Source of the DNA: MWEH01 sp964392385
GTDB lineage: Bacteria; Bacillota; Clostridia; Christensenellales; DTU072
Direction: 5' to 3'
Assembly (NCBI GenBank): GCA_964392385.1
Contig: CAYMPR010000010.1
Span: forward strand, 1 to 41,490
DNA length: 41,490 nt
The notes beneath the pieces were generated by a model. That model did no database searches. It was not told where the DNA came from and worked only from the letters and a program-made list of their open reading frames with translations. A program made the translations under genes and the position numbers. This document shows, piece after piece, positions 14,631 through 23,334 of the stretch (positions are counted from its first letter, which is position 1; the number at the start of each line of letters is the position of its first letter).

Positions 14631-14915
14631 CTAATTTTCAGCTTCAGCATAAACACTAACTTGCTTCTTTGTTTTGTCTTTTATTTCAAAGCGTACTACG
14701 CCATCGACTAAGGCAAATAAGGTATCATCACTTCCGCGTCCGACATTGTTACCGGGATGAATCTTTGTTCCTCTTTGACGGACAAGAATATTGCCAGCCA
14801 AAACAAACTGTCCATCCGCCCTTTTTGTTCCCAAGCGTTGCGCATTACTTTCCCTATTGTTCTTTGAACTACCGCCACCCTTATGATGGGCAAACAATTG
14901 AATGTTAATAAACAT
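14631..14915 (-). CDS. rpmA: 50S ribosomal protein L27 with Prp-cleaved N-terminal extension
   Basis: 94 aa. Starts MFINIQLFA then HHKGGGSSKN: the short extension ending in LFA is the Firmicutes-type leader removed by the Prp protease encoded immediately upstream, exposing the L27 N-terminus that reaches the peptidyl transferase centre. The start at 14915 was chosen because GGAGG lies 9 nt upstream; an earlier ATG at 14939 would overlap prp and add 8 unneeded residues. The gap to prp is 1 bp. Confidence 0.96.
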   Translation of the reverse strand: MFINIQLFAHHKGGGSSKNNRESNAQRLGTKRADGQFVLAGNILVRQRGTKIHPGNNVGRGSDDTLFALVDGVVRFEIKDKTKKQVSVYAEAEN

Positions 14916-14916
14916 T

Positions 14917-15219
14917 TTATAATTCCTCCATTTTAACATTTTTAGGGTATTGATTTGCTATATCCTTAATAGATTCAACCATCGTTTTCACTAATAATGT
15001 GGTATCACTATTTTCATCTACAATAAATCTTAAATACCCATCTGAACTTTGAACCTGAGCATCCAATTTAAGAACTTTTTCTAGCCCTATCACAGTGCTT
15101 TGAACTATTGAGGATACCGATGCACATACAATGTCTCTTCCTGCCTTTGCATATCCTGAATGTCCAGTTACTATTGTTTCAAATTTATGCTCTTTTTTAA
15201 TAACCTTAACGATTATCAT
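14917..15219 (-). CDS. prp: Ribosomal-processing cysteine protease Prp
   Basis: 100 aa. Catalytic His20 (TGHSGYA) and Cys32 (DIVCAS) match the Prp/YsxB family, which cleaves the N-terminal extension of L27. It lies between rplU and rpmA, the normal Firmicutes order. Its ATG directly follows the rplU stop (TAAATG) without a clear Shine-Dalgarno site, so translation is probably coupled to rplU. Confidence 0.95.
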   Translation of the reverse strand: MIIVKVIKKEHKFETIVTGHSGYAKAGRDIVCASVSSIVQSTVIGLEKVLKLDAQVQSSDGYLRFIVDENSDTTLLVKTMVESIKDIANQYPKNVKMEEL

Positions 15220-15525
15220 TTACTTAACTATTTCAGTAATTTTAATTTCAGTATATGGCTGACGATGGCCTTTTCTTCTGCGTACATTTTTCTTGGCTTT
15301 GTAAGTAAAAATATCAATTTTTCTTGCTTTGCCTTGAAAAGTTACTTCAGCATTTACATAGGCATTAGACAAACTTTGTCCAACTTGAATATTACCTTCT
15401 TCGCTAATAAGTAATACTGGTAATTTCAAAGTATCGCCAATATTATTGGTAAGAAGTTCAACTTTTATAATGTCACCCTTCTCAACCTTATACTGCTTTC
15501 CACCTGTTTCAATAATTGCATACAT
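15220..15525 (-). CDS. rplU: 50S ribosomal protein L21
   Basis: 101 aa, full length; starts MYAIIETGGKQYKVEKGD and ends with the conserved basic KKNVRRRKGHRQPYTEIKI segment that binds 23S rRNA. GGAGG lies 10 nt before the ATG. It is the first gene after a structured leader and promoter, and heads rplU-prp-rpmA plus two further genes. Confidence 0.98.
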   Translation of the reverse strand: MYAIIETGGKQYKVEKGDIIKVELLTNNIGDTLKLPVLLISEEGNIQVGQSLSNAYVNAEVTFQGKARKIDIFTYKAKKNVRRRKGHRQPYTEIKITEIVK

Positions 15526-15602
15526 TTCGGTTATACCTCCCTTAAGGAACTCGCCATCAAGGCGGTGCTATCAGCACACTTAAATAGCCTTTTTTGCGCG
15601 GC
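15526..15602 (-). promoter_or_regulatory. Structured rplU leader (candidate L21 leader RNA)
   Basis: The leader folds on the minus strand into adjacent hairpins: AGCC...GGCT, GTGCT-GAT-AGCAC and CGCC-TTGAT-GGCG, followed by the Shine-Dalgarno site. Position and compact hairpins fit the L21 leader family, thought to allow autoregulation by L21. Assigned by location and folding only; a covariance search would confirm. Confidence 0.55.
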
Positions 15603-15608
15603 TTATAT

Positions 15609-15637
15609 AGATTAACATAAGGCAACTATTTTGGCAA
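15609..15637 (-). promoter_or_regulatory. Promoter of the rplU operon
   Basis: On the minus strand, TTGCCA (15632-15637), a 17-bp spacer and TAATCT (15609-15614) with extended TGT. Confidence 0.5.
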
Positions 15638-15782
15638 CAAAAAGAATAATACATTGAGAAAAGTTGCATTTTTTATTACTAGGCTATAAGCAATTGTTTT
15701 AAGGATGGCTTTTACCATTCAATCCCAAGATAATTATATTAACTAGTGGTTCCTAGATATAACAAATCATTAGTTCCCTAAA

Positions 15783-16439
15783 TTATACTTTATGACTTGC
15801 ACCATAATTATTACAAAGCTCATTTAAATATGCATCTGCCTCAATAATTTTACCACTTGCAACTACAAACAATTCTTTTTTTTCGATATCCGAGAGGGAT
15901 AAGCTCAAACCATATATGCTATTTAAGGAAGACATGAACCTATCTACTCTGTAGTTAATATTCCCAGAGGGTAAAACAACCTCTAATTCGCCGTTTGAAG
16001 ATATAATTTCCAAGATCCCAAGAGTCCTTGAAGATATGCTAATATTAAATTTATCCTTATCGAGTAATAATAATTGCAAGATTTCCAAGGGTATATTTCT
16101 AATAATGTATTTAGATGCATACGTTATTCCTGAAATGTTTGGATTTTTTTCAGTTTCCCATGAATTCACCACAATAATATTTGTGGGAAACATTTTTTTA
16201 ATATTTTCATGATAATCTTGTACTGAAGCATTATCAATTTCAATAGAATAATATTCTGATCTAGATTCAACTCCTAGAGGTATCGGATTTGACATTTTTA
16301 AGATTGTGTGTGGGTTAAAGCCTTGAGAATACTTAGCTGAATATCCTGCTCTCTTTGTCGCTCTAATGATAATTGTTTGCATGTCAAGGTGAGATAAAAA
16401 TCTTGCATCCCCTATTCTTGCATATTTAATTGTTATCAT
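15783..16439 (-). CDS. TIGR03936/DUF2344 radical SAM-associated protein
   Basis: 218 aa. N-terminal YARIGDARFLSHLDMQTIIIRATKRAG and YSQGFNPH are signatures of the DUF2344 family, found next to or fused with the TIGR03960 radical SAM protein. Function is not established; a tRNA- or ribosome-related modification has been supposed from its gene context. It overlaps the radical SAM gene by 14 bp, with GGAG 6 nt before its own ATG. No RNase G gene lies between this gene and rplU, although that is a common arrangement. Confidence 0.88.
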   Translation of the reverse strand: MITIKYARIGDARFLSHLDMQTIIIRATKRAGYSAKYSQGFNPHTILKMSNPIPLGVESRSEYYSIEIDNASVQDYHENIKKMFPTNIIVVNSWETEKNPNISGITYASKYIIRNIPLEILQLLLLDKDKFNISISSRTLGILEIISSNGELEVVLPSGNINYRVDRFMSSLNSIYGLSLSLSDIEKKELFVVASGKIIEADAYLNELCNNYGASHKV

Positions 16440-18207
16440 TTTCTACTCCAATTGAACATTTCCCTAATGAATTTGCGCCACATCCCTTACACGTTTCTTT
16501 ACATCCTGGAGAAATAATTCCTAGCAATGACTTATTTAGCTCAGCTTTTAAATAGGTATTTGAGACTCCAAAATCTATAAAACTCCAAGGCAAATATTCA
16601 TCTAATTCCTTAGCACAAGTAAATGTTTTTGTATTAATTTGTAAAAGCTCAATTGCATTAGACCAAGCATCAAAATTAAAGTGCTCATTCCAACTATCAA
16701 ATTTGGCACCATTAAGATATGCTTTTTCTATCAATTTTGATAAAGAGCGGTCTCCACGAGCAAATACTGCCTCCAAAAATGACACTCTTTCGTCGCTCCA
16801 ACTATAATTGATTCCTTTAACTTTTTTTAATTCATTTCTAAGTAACCGATGCTTTTCTTCCATTTCTTCCATACTTATTTGTGCACACCATTGAAAAGGG
16901 GTAACGGGTTTGGGGACAAATACGGAAGAAGAGACATTTATGGTAATATCATTTCTGGTGGTAACGAACTTGTAGTACTCTTTGATTCTTTTTGCGAGTA
17001 GAGCAATACCTATAAGATCCTCCTCCGTTTCAGTGGGTAATCCTATCATAAAATATAATTTCACGCTACGATATCCCGACTCAAAGGCCATTTTCATCGT
17101 TCTTTCTATATCTGCATCTGTAATATTTTTGTTTATCACATTTCTTAATCTTTGAGTTCCTGCTTCAGGTGCAAAAGTGAGACTACCTGTTTTCCTACAA
17201 TTCTCTACAATTTCAGGGGTAAAACTATCAAGTCTGAGACTTGGAAGCTGAAGCTTAACTTTGTTGGATATTATTTCGGGTAAAATCAAATCAAATAATT
17301 TATTAAGGTTAGGGTAATCGCCACTAGAAAGGCTTGATATCCCTAATTCCTCACATCCAGTGAATTTAATCATACTGCTAATTTGTTTCTTAAGCACTTC
17401 AGGAGATCTCATCCTAATAGGCCTATAAAAGAACGAGGCTTGACAAAATCTGCAATTCGAATAGCACCCCCTGTATAGCTCAGCAACCGGTCTATCGTGA
17501 ACAATTGGGATGTTTGGAACAATGGGATTAATTGGATATGCAGATGTATTTAAATCTTTTACAATTGCTTTTTGTACTAATTTCCTTGGGAATGATTGCT
17601 TTTTTTCAGCCGATATCGGCGAATAAACGCCAGTGATCTTTTCGCATTCTAAAATTATCTTGCTTTTATTACCCTTATATATTTTAACAATTTCAGCAAT
17701 TTTCTTAATTACTTCTTCACCTTCGCCGATACAAATAAGATCAAAGAAATCTGCAACAGGCTCTGGATTTGCGCTACAAGGACCGCCAGCAATAATAATA
17801 GGGTATTCTTCTCCACGCATCGAGGCATAAAAAGGTATATTGGCTAAATCCAGCATATATAATACATTTGAGTAAAGTAGTTCGTACTGTAAGCTAAAAC
17901 CAAGTAAATCAAAATCTTTTAAGGGTTTTTTTGTTTCAATTGAAGGAAGACAAATATTATTCTCTTTAAGTAATTTGCCCATATCTATCCATGGGGCAAA
18001 ACATCTCTCGCATACTACATCTTCAGTCGAATTTAATATATTGTATAAAATTTTAATACCGAGATTACTCATCCCTATTTCATATGTGTCTGGGAAAACG
18101 ATACAGGAAGAAATCTTATGAGGTTTTTCCATGTTTGGAACCCCAAACTCTCCACCTATATATCTAGCTGGTTTTTCAACTTTATTAAGTAAATCTTCAA
18201 AAATCAT
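16426..18207 (-). CDS. TIGR03960-family B12-binding radical SAM protein
   Basis: 593 aa. Residues about 30-190 are a cobalamin-binding-like Rossmann domain (GGPCSANPEPV at 141-151), and the radical SAM core follows with the cluster cysteines C248-xxx-C252-xx-C255 (GCYSNCRFC). Near the C-terminus lies a cysteine-rich tail (CKETCKGCG...C) that could bind another metal site. The reaction is unknown; B12-radical SAM enzymes usually methylate or rearrange unreactive carbons. GGAG precedes the ATG. It overlaps its DUF2344 partner, supporting a joint role. Confidence 0.9.
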   Translation of the reverse strand: MIFEDLLNKVEKPARYIGGEFGVPNMEKPHKISSCIVFPDTYEIGMSNLGIKILYNILNSTEDVVCERCFAPWIDMGKLLKENNICLPSIETKKPLKDFDLLGFSLQYELLYSNVLYMLDLANIPFYASMRGEEYPIIIAGGPCSANPEPVADFFDLICIGEGEEVIKKIAEIVKIYKGNKSKIILECEKITGVYSPISAEKKQSFPRKLVQKAIVKDLNTSAYPINPIVPNIPIVHDRPVAELYRGCYSNCRFCQASFFYRPIRMRSPEVLKKQISSMIKFTGCEELGISSLSSGDYPNLNKLFDLILPEIISNKVKLQLPSLRLDSFTPEIVENCRKTGSLTFAPEAGTQRLRNVINKNITDADIERTMKMAFESGYRSVKLYFMIGLPTETEEDLIGIALLAKRIKEYYKFVTTRNDITINVSSSVFVPKPVTPFQWCAQISMEEMEEKHRLLRNELKKVKGINYSWSDERVSFLEAVFARGDRSLSKLIEKAYLNGAKFDSWNEHFNFDAWSNAIELLQINTKTFTCAKELDEYLPWSFIDFGVSNTYLKAELNKSLLGIISPGCKETCKGCGANSLGKCSIGVENDNN

Positions 18208-18263
18208 ACTAGCTCCATTTAAAAAGAACGGACTTTAAACACCTAATAAATAATAGGTTATTA

Positions 18264-19214
18264 CTAAAACTTCATACAAAGTGCAGCTGCACCTAAAATA
18301 CCAGCATCGTTCATTAGAGAAGCTTTCTTTATACTCATTGGTGGATTAATTTTCCCGCCGTAGCTAAGCCTATTTACTCTTTTCTCAATTCGGCTCATTA
18401 GATAATCTCCTTCGTTAGAAATTCCCCCTCCAATTAAGATTACATCGGGTCTAAAGATGTTTACTAACGAGATTATTCCCTCGGATACTAATCCAATATA
18501 TTTATTTACAATACGTTTTGCTTTTTCATCGCCCTCTTTAGCTGCTATAAAAGCTGTTTTACCAGATACTTTTCCCTCTTTTTGTGCAATTTGTGCCATC
18601 AAACCTTGGGGATCTCGAGAAATAGCATCTTTTGTCATCTTTATTAAGGCACTAGCTGATGCATATGCTTCCCAGCAACCTCTTTTACCGCAAGAACATT
18701 TGGTGCCATTATACTTAAATCCTATATGCCCTCCTTCACCACCAGCACCTCCTCTACCTAGTATTATTTTATTATCTACAATAATTCCCGTTCCTATTCC
18801 GGTTCCGAGTGTGATTAATATCAAGTCAGATGCGCCTTTCCCACTTCCAAATTTTAGTTCACCAAAGGCTGCAACGTTAGCATCATTACCGATGAATATT
18901 GGACAGGTAAAATATTTAGTGAGCTCCTTAACAATTGGAACATTTTTAAAGTTTATGTTATTTGCATATACAATTGTGCCTTGCTGAGTATCGATTGTAC
19001 CAGGGATTCCGATACCAATGCCTGCCACTTCATTTTCTCTAATACCCTTGCTTATAATCAATGATTTGCATAGAGCTGCTATATCACCGATTATTTCTTT
19101 ATAATCTCTTTCTGGTTTTGTCGGGATCGTTTCTTTTGTCAAGATGTTGCCTTTATCATCAACAACAGCTCCCTTAATACTCATTCCACCTACATCTATT
19201 CCCAAATATAACAT
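18264..19214 (-). CDS. glcK: ROK-family glucokinase
   Basis: 316 aa. Phosphate-binding GIDVGGMSIKGAV at the N-terminus, catalytic Asp111 in GNDANVAAFGE, GTGIGTG loop, and the ROK zinc site H163, C173, C175, C180 (CSCGKRGCWEAY). It phosphorylates glucose with ATP; no helix-turn-helix is present, so it is an enzyme and not a ROK repressor. It follows manA by 24 bp. It can take glucose released by MalQ. Confidence 0.93.
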   Translation of the reverse strand: MLYLGIDVGGMSIKGAVVDDKGNILTKETIPTKPERDYKEIIGDIAALCKSLIISKGIRENEVAGIGIGIPGTIDTQQGTIVYANNINFKNVPIVKELTKYFTCPIFIGNDANVAAFGELKFGSGKGASDLILITLGTGIGTGIIVDNKIILGRGGAGGEGGHIGFKYNGTKCSCGKRGCWEAYASASALIKMTKDAISRDPQGLMAQIAQKEGKVSGKTAFIAAKEGDEKAKRIVNKYIGLVSEGIISLVNIFRPDVILIGGGISNEGDYLMSRIEKRVNRLSYGGKINPPMSIKKASLMNDAGILGAAALCMKF

Positions 19215-19238
19215 ATAATTACCTCACTAAAATATTTG

Positions 19239-20234
19239 TTAGTCTATCAAATCGGGCGTCCCTAAAGTAACTGCCACAAATACAAATTCATCAGATTTAT
19301 CAGCTGGCGTAAAGGAGACTTCGTTATTTACTGGGATGAAAAAAGTGCTTCCTTTTTCAAATAATTGACCGTTGGCAAATTTAGCTTTCCCATTTATTGC
19401 AGTAACAGTGATAAAAGATTCATTGGACATTAATTTAACTTTTTGCGTTATGCTTTTCATGTATGCGTTGAAATATGGAGTCTTTTTCAGCACAACTAAG
19501 TCTTTCCCAATATCATTAGAAATCGCTGTATTATTAGATTCGGTATCGGTTTTTTGATAATTAATGATTTCCAATGCTTTATCAATATGCAATTCCCTCT
19601 TGTTGCCATTAGAATCGACCCTATTGTAGTCATAAAGCCTATAAGTTAAATTGCTGTTTTCTTGTATCTCAACAACAACGACTCCTTCAAGTAAGGCATG
19701 GACTATACCGGGATTAACAGGTATTAGATCGCCCTTTTTAACTATTACTTTATTCAAGATTTCTTCAATACTCCCATCTGTTAAGCGCGCTAAGACTTCA
19801 GCCTTGGAAGTATCTTTGCAAAAACCAATGTATACACAAGCATCAGGTTTTGCTTCAGCGATGTACCAAATCTCTGTTTTACCAAGTTGTCCTTCATTTT
19901 TTAACGCATACTGATCGCTAGGATGAACTTGAATCGACAATCTTTTCTCAGAATTAATAATTTTAACAAGTAGCGGGAAACGCTCAAAAAGTCTCATCCT
20001 TTCCCCGAATAAATCGGGATGCTTAATTAACAAATCCGACAGAGTTAATCCATCAAATTCACCACCATCAACAATACTCTCTTTCTGTGGAAAAACTGAC
20101 ACTTCCCACGCCTCTGCTATTTTTCCATCAGAGACGGGCGAGCTTTTCCCCCATTCTTTTGACAATAAAAATCCGCCCCAAATATAGTCAGCGATGAAAG
20201 GTTTTAGTTTAATAGCGTAATTTTTCTTTTTCAT
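19239..20234 (-). CDS. manA: Mannose-6-phosphate isomerase, class I
   Basis: 331 aa. Zinc ligands are visible as Q102-x-H104 in IQVHPSD, E121 in KTEIWY and H179 in GIVHALLEG. It interconverts mannose-6-phosphate and fructose-6-phosphate, linking mannose use and mannosylated polymers to glycolysis. The only upstream Shine-Dalgarno-like bases are weak (AGGT, 11 nt away). The promoter puts the predicted transcription start on the A of the ATG, so a leaderless mRNA is likely. Operon with glcK. Confidence 0.93.
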   Translation of the reverse strand: MKKKNYAIKLKPFIADYIWGGFLLSKEWGKSSPVSDGKIAEAWEVSVFPQKESIVDGGEFDGLTLSDLLIKHPDLFGERMRLFERFPLLVKIINSEKRLSIQVHPSDQYALKNEGQLGKTEIWYIAEAKPDACVYIGFCKDTSKAEVLARLTDGSIEEILNKVIVKKGDLIPVNPGIVHALLEGVVVVEIQENSNLTYRLYDYNRVDSNGNKRELHIDKALEIINYQKTDTESNNTAISNDIGKDLVVLKKTPYFNAYMKSITQKVKLMSNESFITVTAINGKAKFANGQLFEKGSTFFIPVNNEVSFTPADKSDEFVFVAVTLGTPDLID

Positions 20235-20240
20235 TATTAG

Positions 20241-20269
20241 ATATTACCTAATTTATATTAATCAGTCAA
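20241..20269 (-). promoter_or_regulatory. manA-glcK promoter, predicted leaderless
   Basis: On the minus strand, TTGACT (20264-20269), a 17-bp spacer and TAATAT (20241-20246). Seven bases past the -10 box is position 20234, the first base of the manA start codon. Confidence 0.55.
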
Positions 20270-20394
20270 TAATTGGCTAATATAAGTTAATTTTATATAT
20301 ATTATTTCTGAAAATTAAATGTAAAACAATACTTTTTCTGCTTGTATACTTATTATATTCCTATAGAACCTACTAACGATGAAATTATTAAACT

Positions 20395-21786
20395 TTATAT
20401 GCTCGTGTATTTATTATAATCCTCATATTCTGAAATTTCTTCTTTAATATAATGAGAAATAATATATGCTCCAATCTCAACAACATTTTTATTAATATAA
20501 ATCGTTTTTGCATTACTCAAAATATTTCCCTGAGAGGTAAACCCAGTTAATCCACTTGCAACAGGTAAACTATCTATTATCAAGTTTGATAACTTAATGC
20601 AACCTGAAAAAGCTTGTGCATTAATTTCGAGTATTTTCTCTTTAATTGTTATTTCTGTCATCGATTCACATCCTAAAAAAGCTTCTTCAGGAATAGTAAT
20701 CAATTCATTAGGTAGTTCGAGATACAATAATGATGTACAGTTCTTAAAAACAGCTTTTCCCATCTTTTTCACATTCTGAGGTATTTCTATTTGTACAATT
20801 CCATGAGCGTTTAAAAAAGCATTTTCGGCTATTTCCACTGCATTTTCTGGGATGATTGCCCCAACACATCCAAGTCTAACTACATCAAGGTTGTCTATTA
20901 GGCAATTATTTTCAGCTTTAAATACCTCATTATTTGGCCCAACTTGTATAGAAGAGAGATTTTCACACCCGACAAAAGCATTACTCCCAATAAACATTAT
21001 ACTGTCAGGGATAAAAATTGAATTAACTTCTAAAATATTACTAAAAGCCCAGCTTGCAACTCCAATGGTTCCATCTTTAAGAATCAAGTCATAATTTGCT
21101 AGGGTTTCGCCTTTTATTGAATAGGCAACATTTCCAGCATATATAATGCCATTATCTTGGGATTCAAGCCACATTGTTCCATAAAACGCCCCCTCTTTTA
21201 CTTCATAAAGAGACGATGGGAAGGAGATTATTCCTAGTGAAATACATTCAGCAAAAGAATATATCCCTAGAGATTCAACTGAATTTGGAATTTTTATTGC
21301 TGCTAATGATTCACAGCGATAAAAAGATTTTTCGCCGATACTAATAAGTTCACTATCCGCTTCAAACTCAACACTTTCGAGACTAAAACAGCCTGAAAAG
21401 GCAAAATCATCTATTTCAGAAATAGTTTTAGGGATAATTATAGACTTAATTTGAATATTGTTCTTAAAGGCATTTTCGGCTATTCCAATTATTGGTAATA
21501 AGTTATATTCATTTGGGATTGTAATTATTAAATCTTTACATGAGCCTATTCCAGAAAGGATATACCCTTGTTGGTTTTCTGCAATAATCATTGATAAGCC
21601 AGTACTTAGATTTTCTTCATCTTGAGTTTCTTCAGTATTGGTTTCCTGATTAGTTTCATCTTCTATCTCTATATTATCAATTACATCACCCGGTGTTGGG
21701 CTACAAGATAATAGAAAGCTTGATGAAACTATAAGCAATACGAATAATACTAGTGAAAGTATATGTCTATTAATTCTTTTCTCCAT
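20395..21786 (-). CDS. BspA-like leucine-rich-repeat lipoprotein
   Basis: 463 aa. Signal peptide with lipobox LLSC (Cys28), an acidic Glu/Thr/Asn-rich spacer (about 38-60), then LRR_5/BspA-type repeats of about 23 residues from about 75 to 440 (recurring patterns such as IAENAFKNN...IKSIIIPKTISEIDDFAFSGC). Such proteins are displayed on the cell surface and often bind host or polymer ligands; the ligand here is unknown. It starts 16 bp after rpiB stops, with no strong ribosome binding site. The repeats look intact. Confidence 0.9.
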   Translation of the reverse strand: MEKRINRHILSLVLFVLLIVSSSFLLSCSPTPGDVIDNIEIEDETNQETNTEETQDEENLSTGLSMIIAENQQGYILSGIGSCKDLIITIPNEYNLLPIIGIAENAFKNNIQIKSIIIPKTISEIDDFAFSGCFSLESVEFEADSELISIGEKSFYRCESLAAIKIPNSVESLGIYSFAECISLGIISFPSSLYEVKEGAFYGTMWLESQDNGIIYAGNVAYSIKGETLANYDLILKDGTIGVASWAFSNILEVNSIFIPDSIMFIGSNAFVGCENLSSIQVGPNNEVFKAENNCLIDNLDVVRLGCVGAIIPENAVEIAENAFLNAHGIVQIEIPQNVKKMGKAVFKNCTSLLYLELPNELITIPEEAFLGCESMTEITIKEKILEINAQAFSGCIKLSNLIIDSLPVASGLTGFTSQGNILSNAKTIYINKNVVEIGAYIISHYIKEEISEYEDYNKYTSI

Positions 21787-21802
21787 TGTATAGTAGGATC
21801 TT

Positions 21803-22252
21803 CTATTGAAAATTCTTATTTTCTATGTTGTTAATTTTGTTAATTCTATTTTGATGCCTACCTCCTGCAAATGGTGTTGTAAGATAAGTCTTCACCATTT
21901 CATAAGCTTGCTCCGGTGAAGACACGCGACCACCTAATGCAATAATATTTGCATTATTATGTTCTGCGCTCATTTGGGCCTGAAACACATCGGTTGTATG
22001 CGCACACCTAATCCCCTTAAATTTATTAGCAGCTATAGATATACCTATACCAGTCCCACAAATCAATATACCTTTATCCACTGAGCCATTTTGCACTGCA
22101 ATTGCAACTTTTTCTGCAAAATCAGGATAATCTACCGATTCACTCCCAAAAGTGCCATAATCGTTATACTCATTTCCTAAATCAACGATAGCTTTTATAA
22201 CTATTTCTTTAAGGACTAATCCACCGTGATCACACCCAATTCCAACTTTCAT
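21803..22252 (-). CDS. rpiB: Ribose-5-phosphate isomerase B
   Basis: 149 aa. CDHGG (7-11), catalytic Cys65 in the anion-binding loop ICGTGIGISIAANK, and the SAEHNNAN segment are all conserved. It interconverts ribose-5-phosphate and ribulose-5-phosphate in the pentose phosphate pathway; an allose-6-phosphate isomerase is the less likely alternative. AAGGAGG lies before the ATG. It follows the Sua5/TsaC gene by 10 bp, a common pairing in Firmicutes. Confidence 0.95.
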   Translation of the reverse strand: MKVGIGCDHGGLVLKEIVIKAIVDLGNEYNDYGTFGSESVDYPDFAEKVAIAVQNGSVDKGILICGTGIGISIAANKFKGIRCAHTTDVFQAQMSAEHNNANIIALGGRVSSPEQAYEMVKTYLTTPFAGGRHQNRINKINNIENKNFQ

Positions 22253-22262
22253 ATACTCCTCC

Positions 22263-23234
22263 TTAATATTTCAACCCACTAGTTGCCTTACTGAGTCTAT
22301 TGTAAAGCGCATAGTAATCTTTTTTATACTCGAAATCTTCTACTATTATATATGAATATGTTTTTTCAGCGGCTCTAAGTGCAGAAAAAATTATACTCAT
22401 TGCTTCTTCTGGAGTACTTCCAAGAGATATAGTATTTTCACTTCTACATCCAAGCAGGAAAATATCTGAAGCAATAATCACAGATGACGGATGTTGTTCA
22501 TATAGTTCGTCTGCGTTTTTTGAGCTAGTAGCTGAAATACAAGGACACTTTGGCATATAGTGAGAATACTTCATACCGGGAGATTCTGCCCTAATTACTT
22601 CTCCTTTATGATTAATAACATTGCCAACTACTAAAGATATCATTTCAGCATTTATAAACCCAGGCCTTAAAATAATTGGTGTTTCCTTTGTTAAATCTAA
22701 AACAGTGCTTTCAATCCCAACATTACTCTTTCCTCCATCAAGTATTAGAGGAATAAGTCCAGATAAATCATCGAATACGTGTTTTGCTGTTGTGGGGCTG
22801 ACTCTTCCACTTCTATTTGCCGAAGGAGCAGCAATGGGAAGTTTACTCCTTTTTATCAATTCTAATGCTATATCGTTTTGAGGAATTCTTATGGCTACAG
22901 TATCATACCCAGCAGTAACAATATTAGGAATAATTTCATTTTTTTTAAGTACTAAGGTTAATGGACCAGGAGAAAAAGCTTCCCATAGATTGAAAGCAAT
23001 TTTTGGAATTTCCCTTGCAATAATTTTTATTGTATCTATATCTGCTACATGAACGATTAAGGGATTATCTTGTGGTCTTCCTTTTGCAAGAAATATTTTT
23101 TTAATTGCATCTTCGTTAAAGGCATTACCCCCAAGACCATAAACTGTCTCAGTTGGAAAAGCAACAATTTCGCCTGAAGCGATAAGACTGGCAGCATAAT
23201 CAATTTTTTCAAAACCTGCTATTTCTGTTATCAT
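22263..23234 (-). CDS. L-threonylcarbamoyladenylate synthase (Sua5/YwlC type)
   Basis: 323 aa. An N-terminal YrdC domain (about 1-195, with AFPTETVYGLGG and KGRPQDNPL) is followed by a Sua5 C-terminal domain after the linker SPGMKYSHYMP. The enzyme makes threonylcarbamoyl-AMP from Thr, bicarbonate and ATP, the first step toward the t6A37 modification of ANN-reading tRNAs. Length matches the long, Sua5-type form. The ATG has no strong Shine-Dalgarno site. Confidence 0.94.
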   Translation of the reverse strand: MITEIAGFEKIDYAASLIASGEIVAFPTETVYGLGGNAFNEDAIKKIFLAKGRPQDNPLIVHVADIDTIKIIAREIPKIAFNLWEAFSPGPLTLVLKKNEIIPNIVTAGYDTVAIRIPQNDIALELIKRSKLPIAAPSANRSGRVSPTTAKHVFDDLSGLIPLILDGGKSNVGIESTVLDLTKETPIILRPGFINAEMISLVVGNVINHKGEVIRAESPGMKYSHYMPKCPCISATSSKNADELYEQHPSSVIIASDIFLLGCRSENTISLGSTPEEAMSIIFSALRAAEKTYSYIIVEDFEYKKDYYALYNRLSKATSGLKY

Positions 23235-23334
23235 AATTATTACTTTACTTAACCTAACCTCTACAAAAAAATCTAAAACTACTAAGGTGCCAATTATCTA
23301 AACTAACTAACAAACAATCATCTTGAAATAATAT

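Noticed and set aside
18457..18987. Long plus-strand reading frame opposite the glucokinase gene
   Set aside because: It is the antisense shadow of glcK. Its protein is rich in Pro/Ser/Ile without a recognisable motif, and the minus-strand gene has full family motifs.
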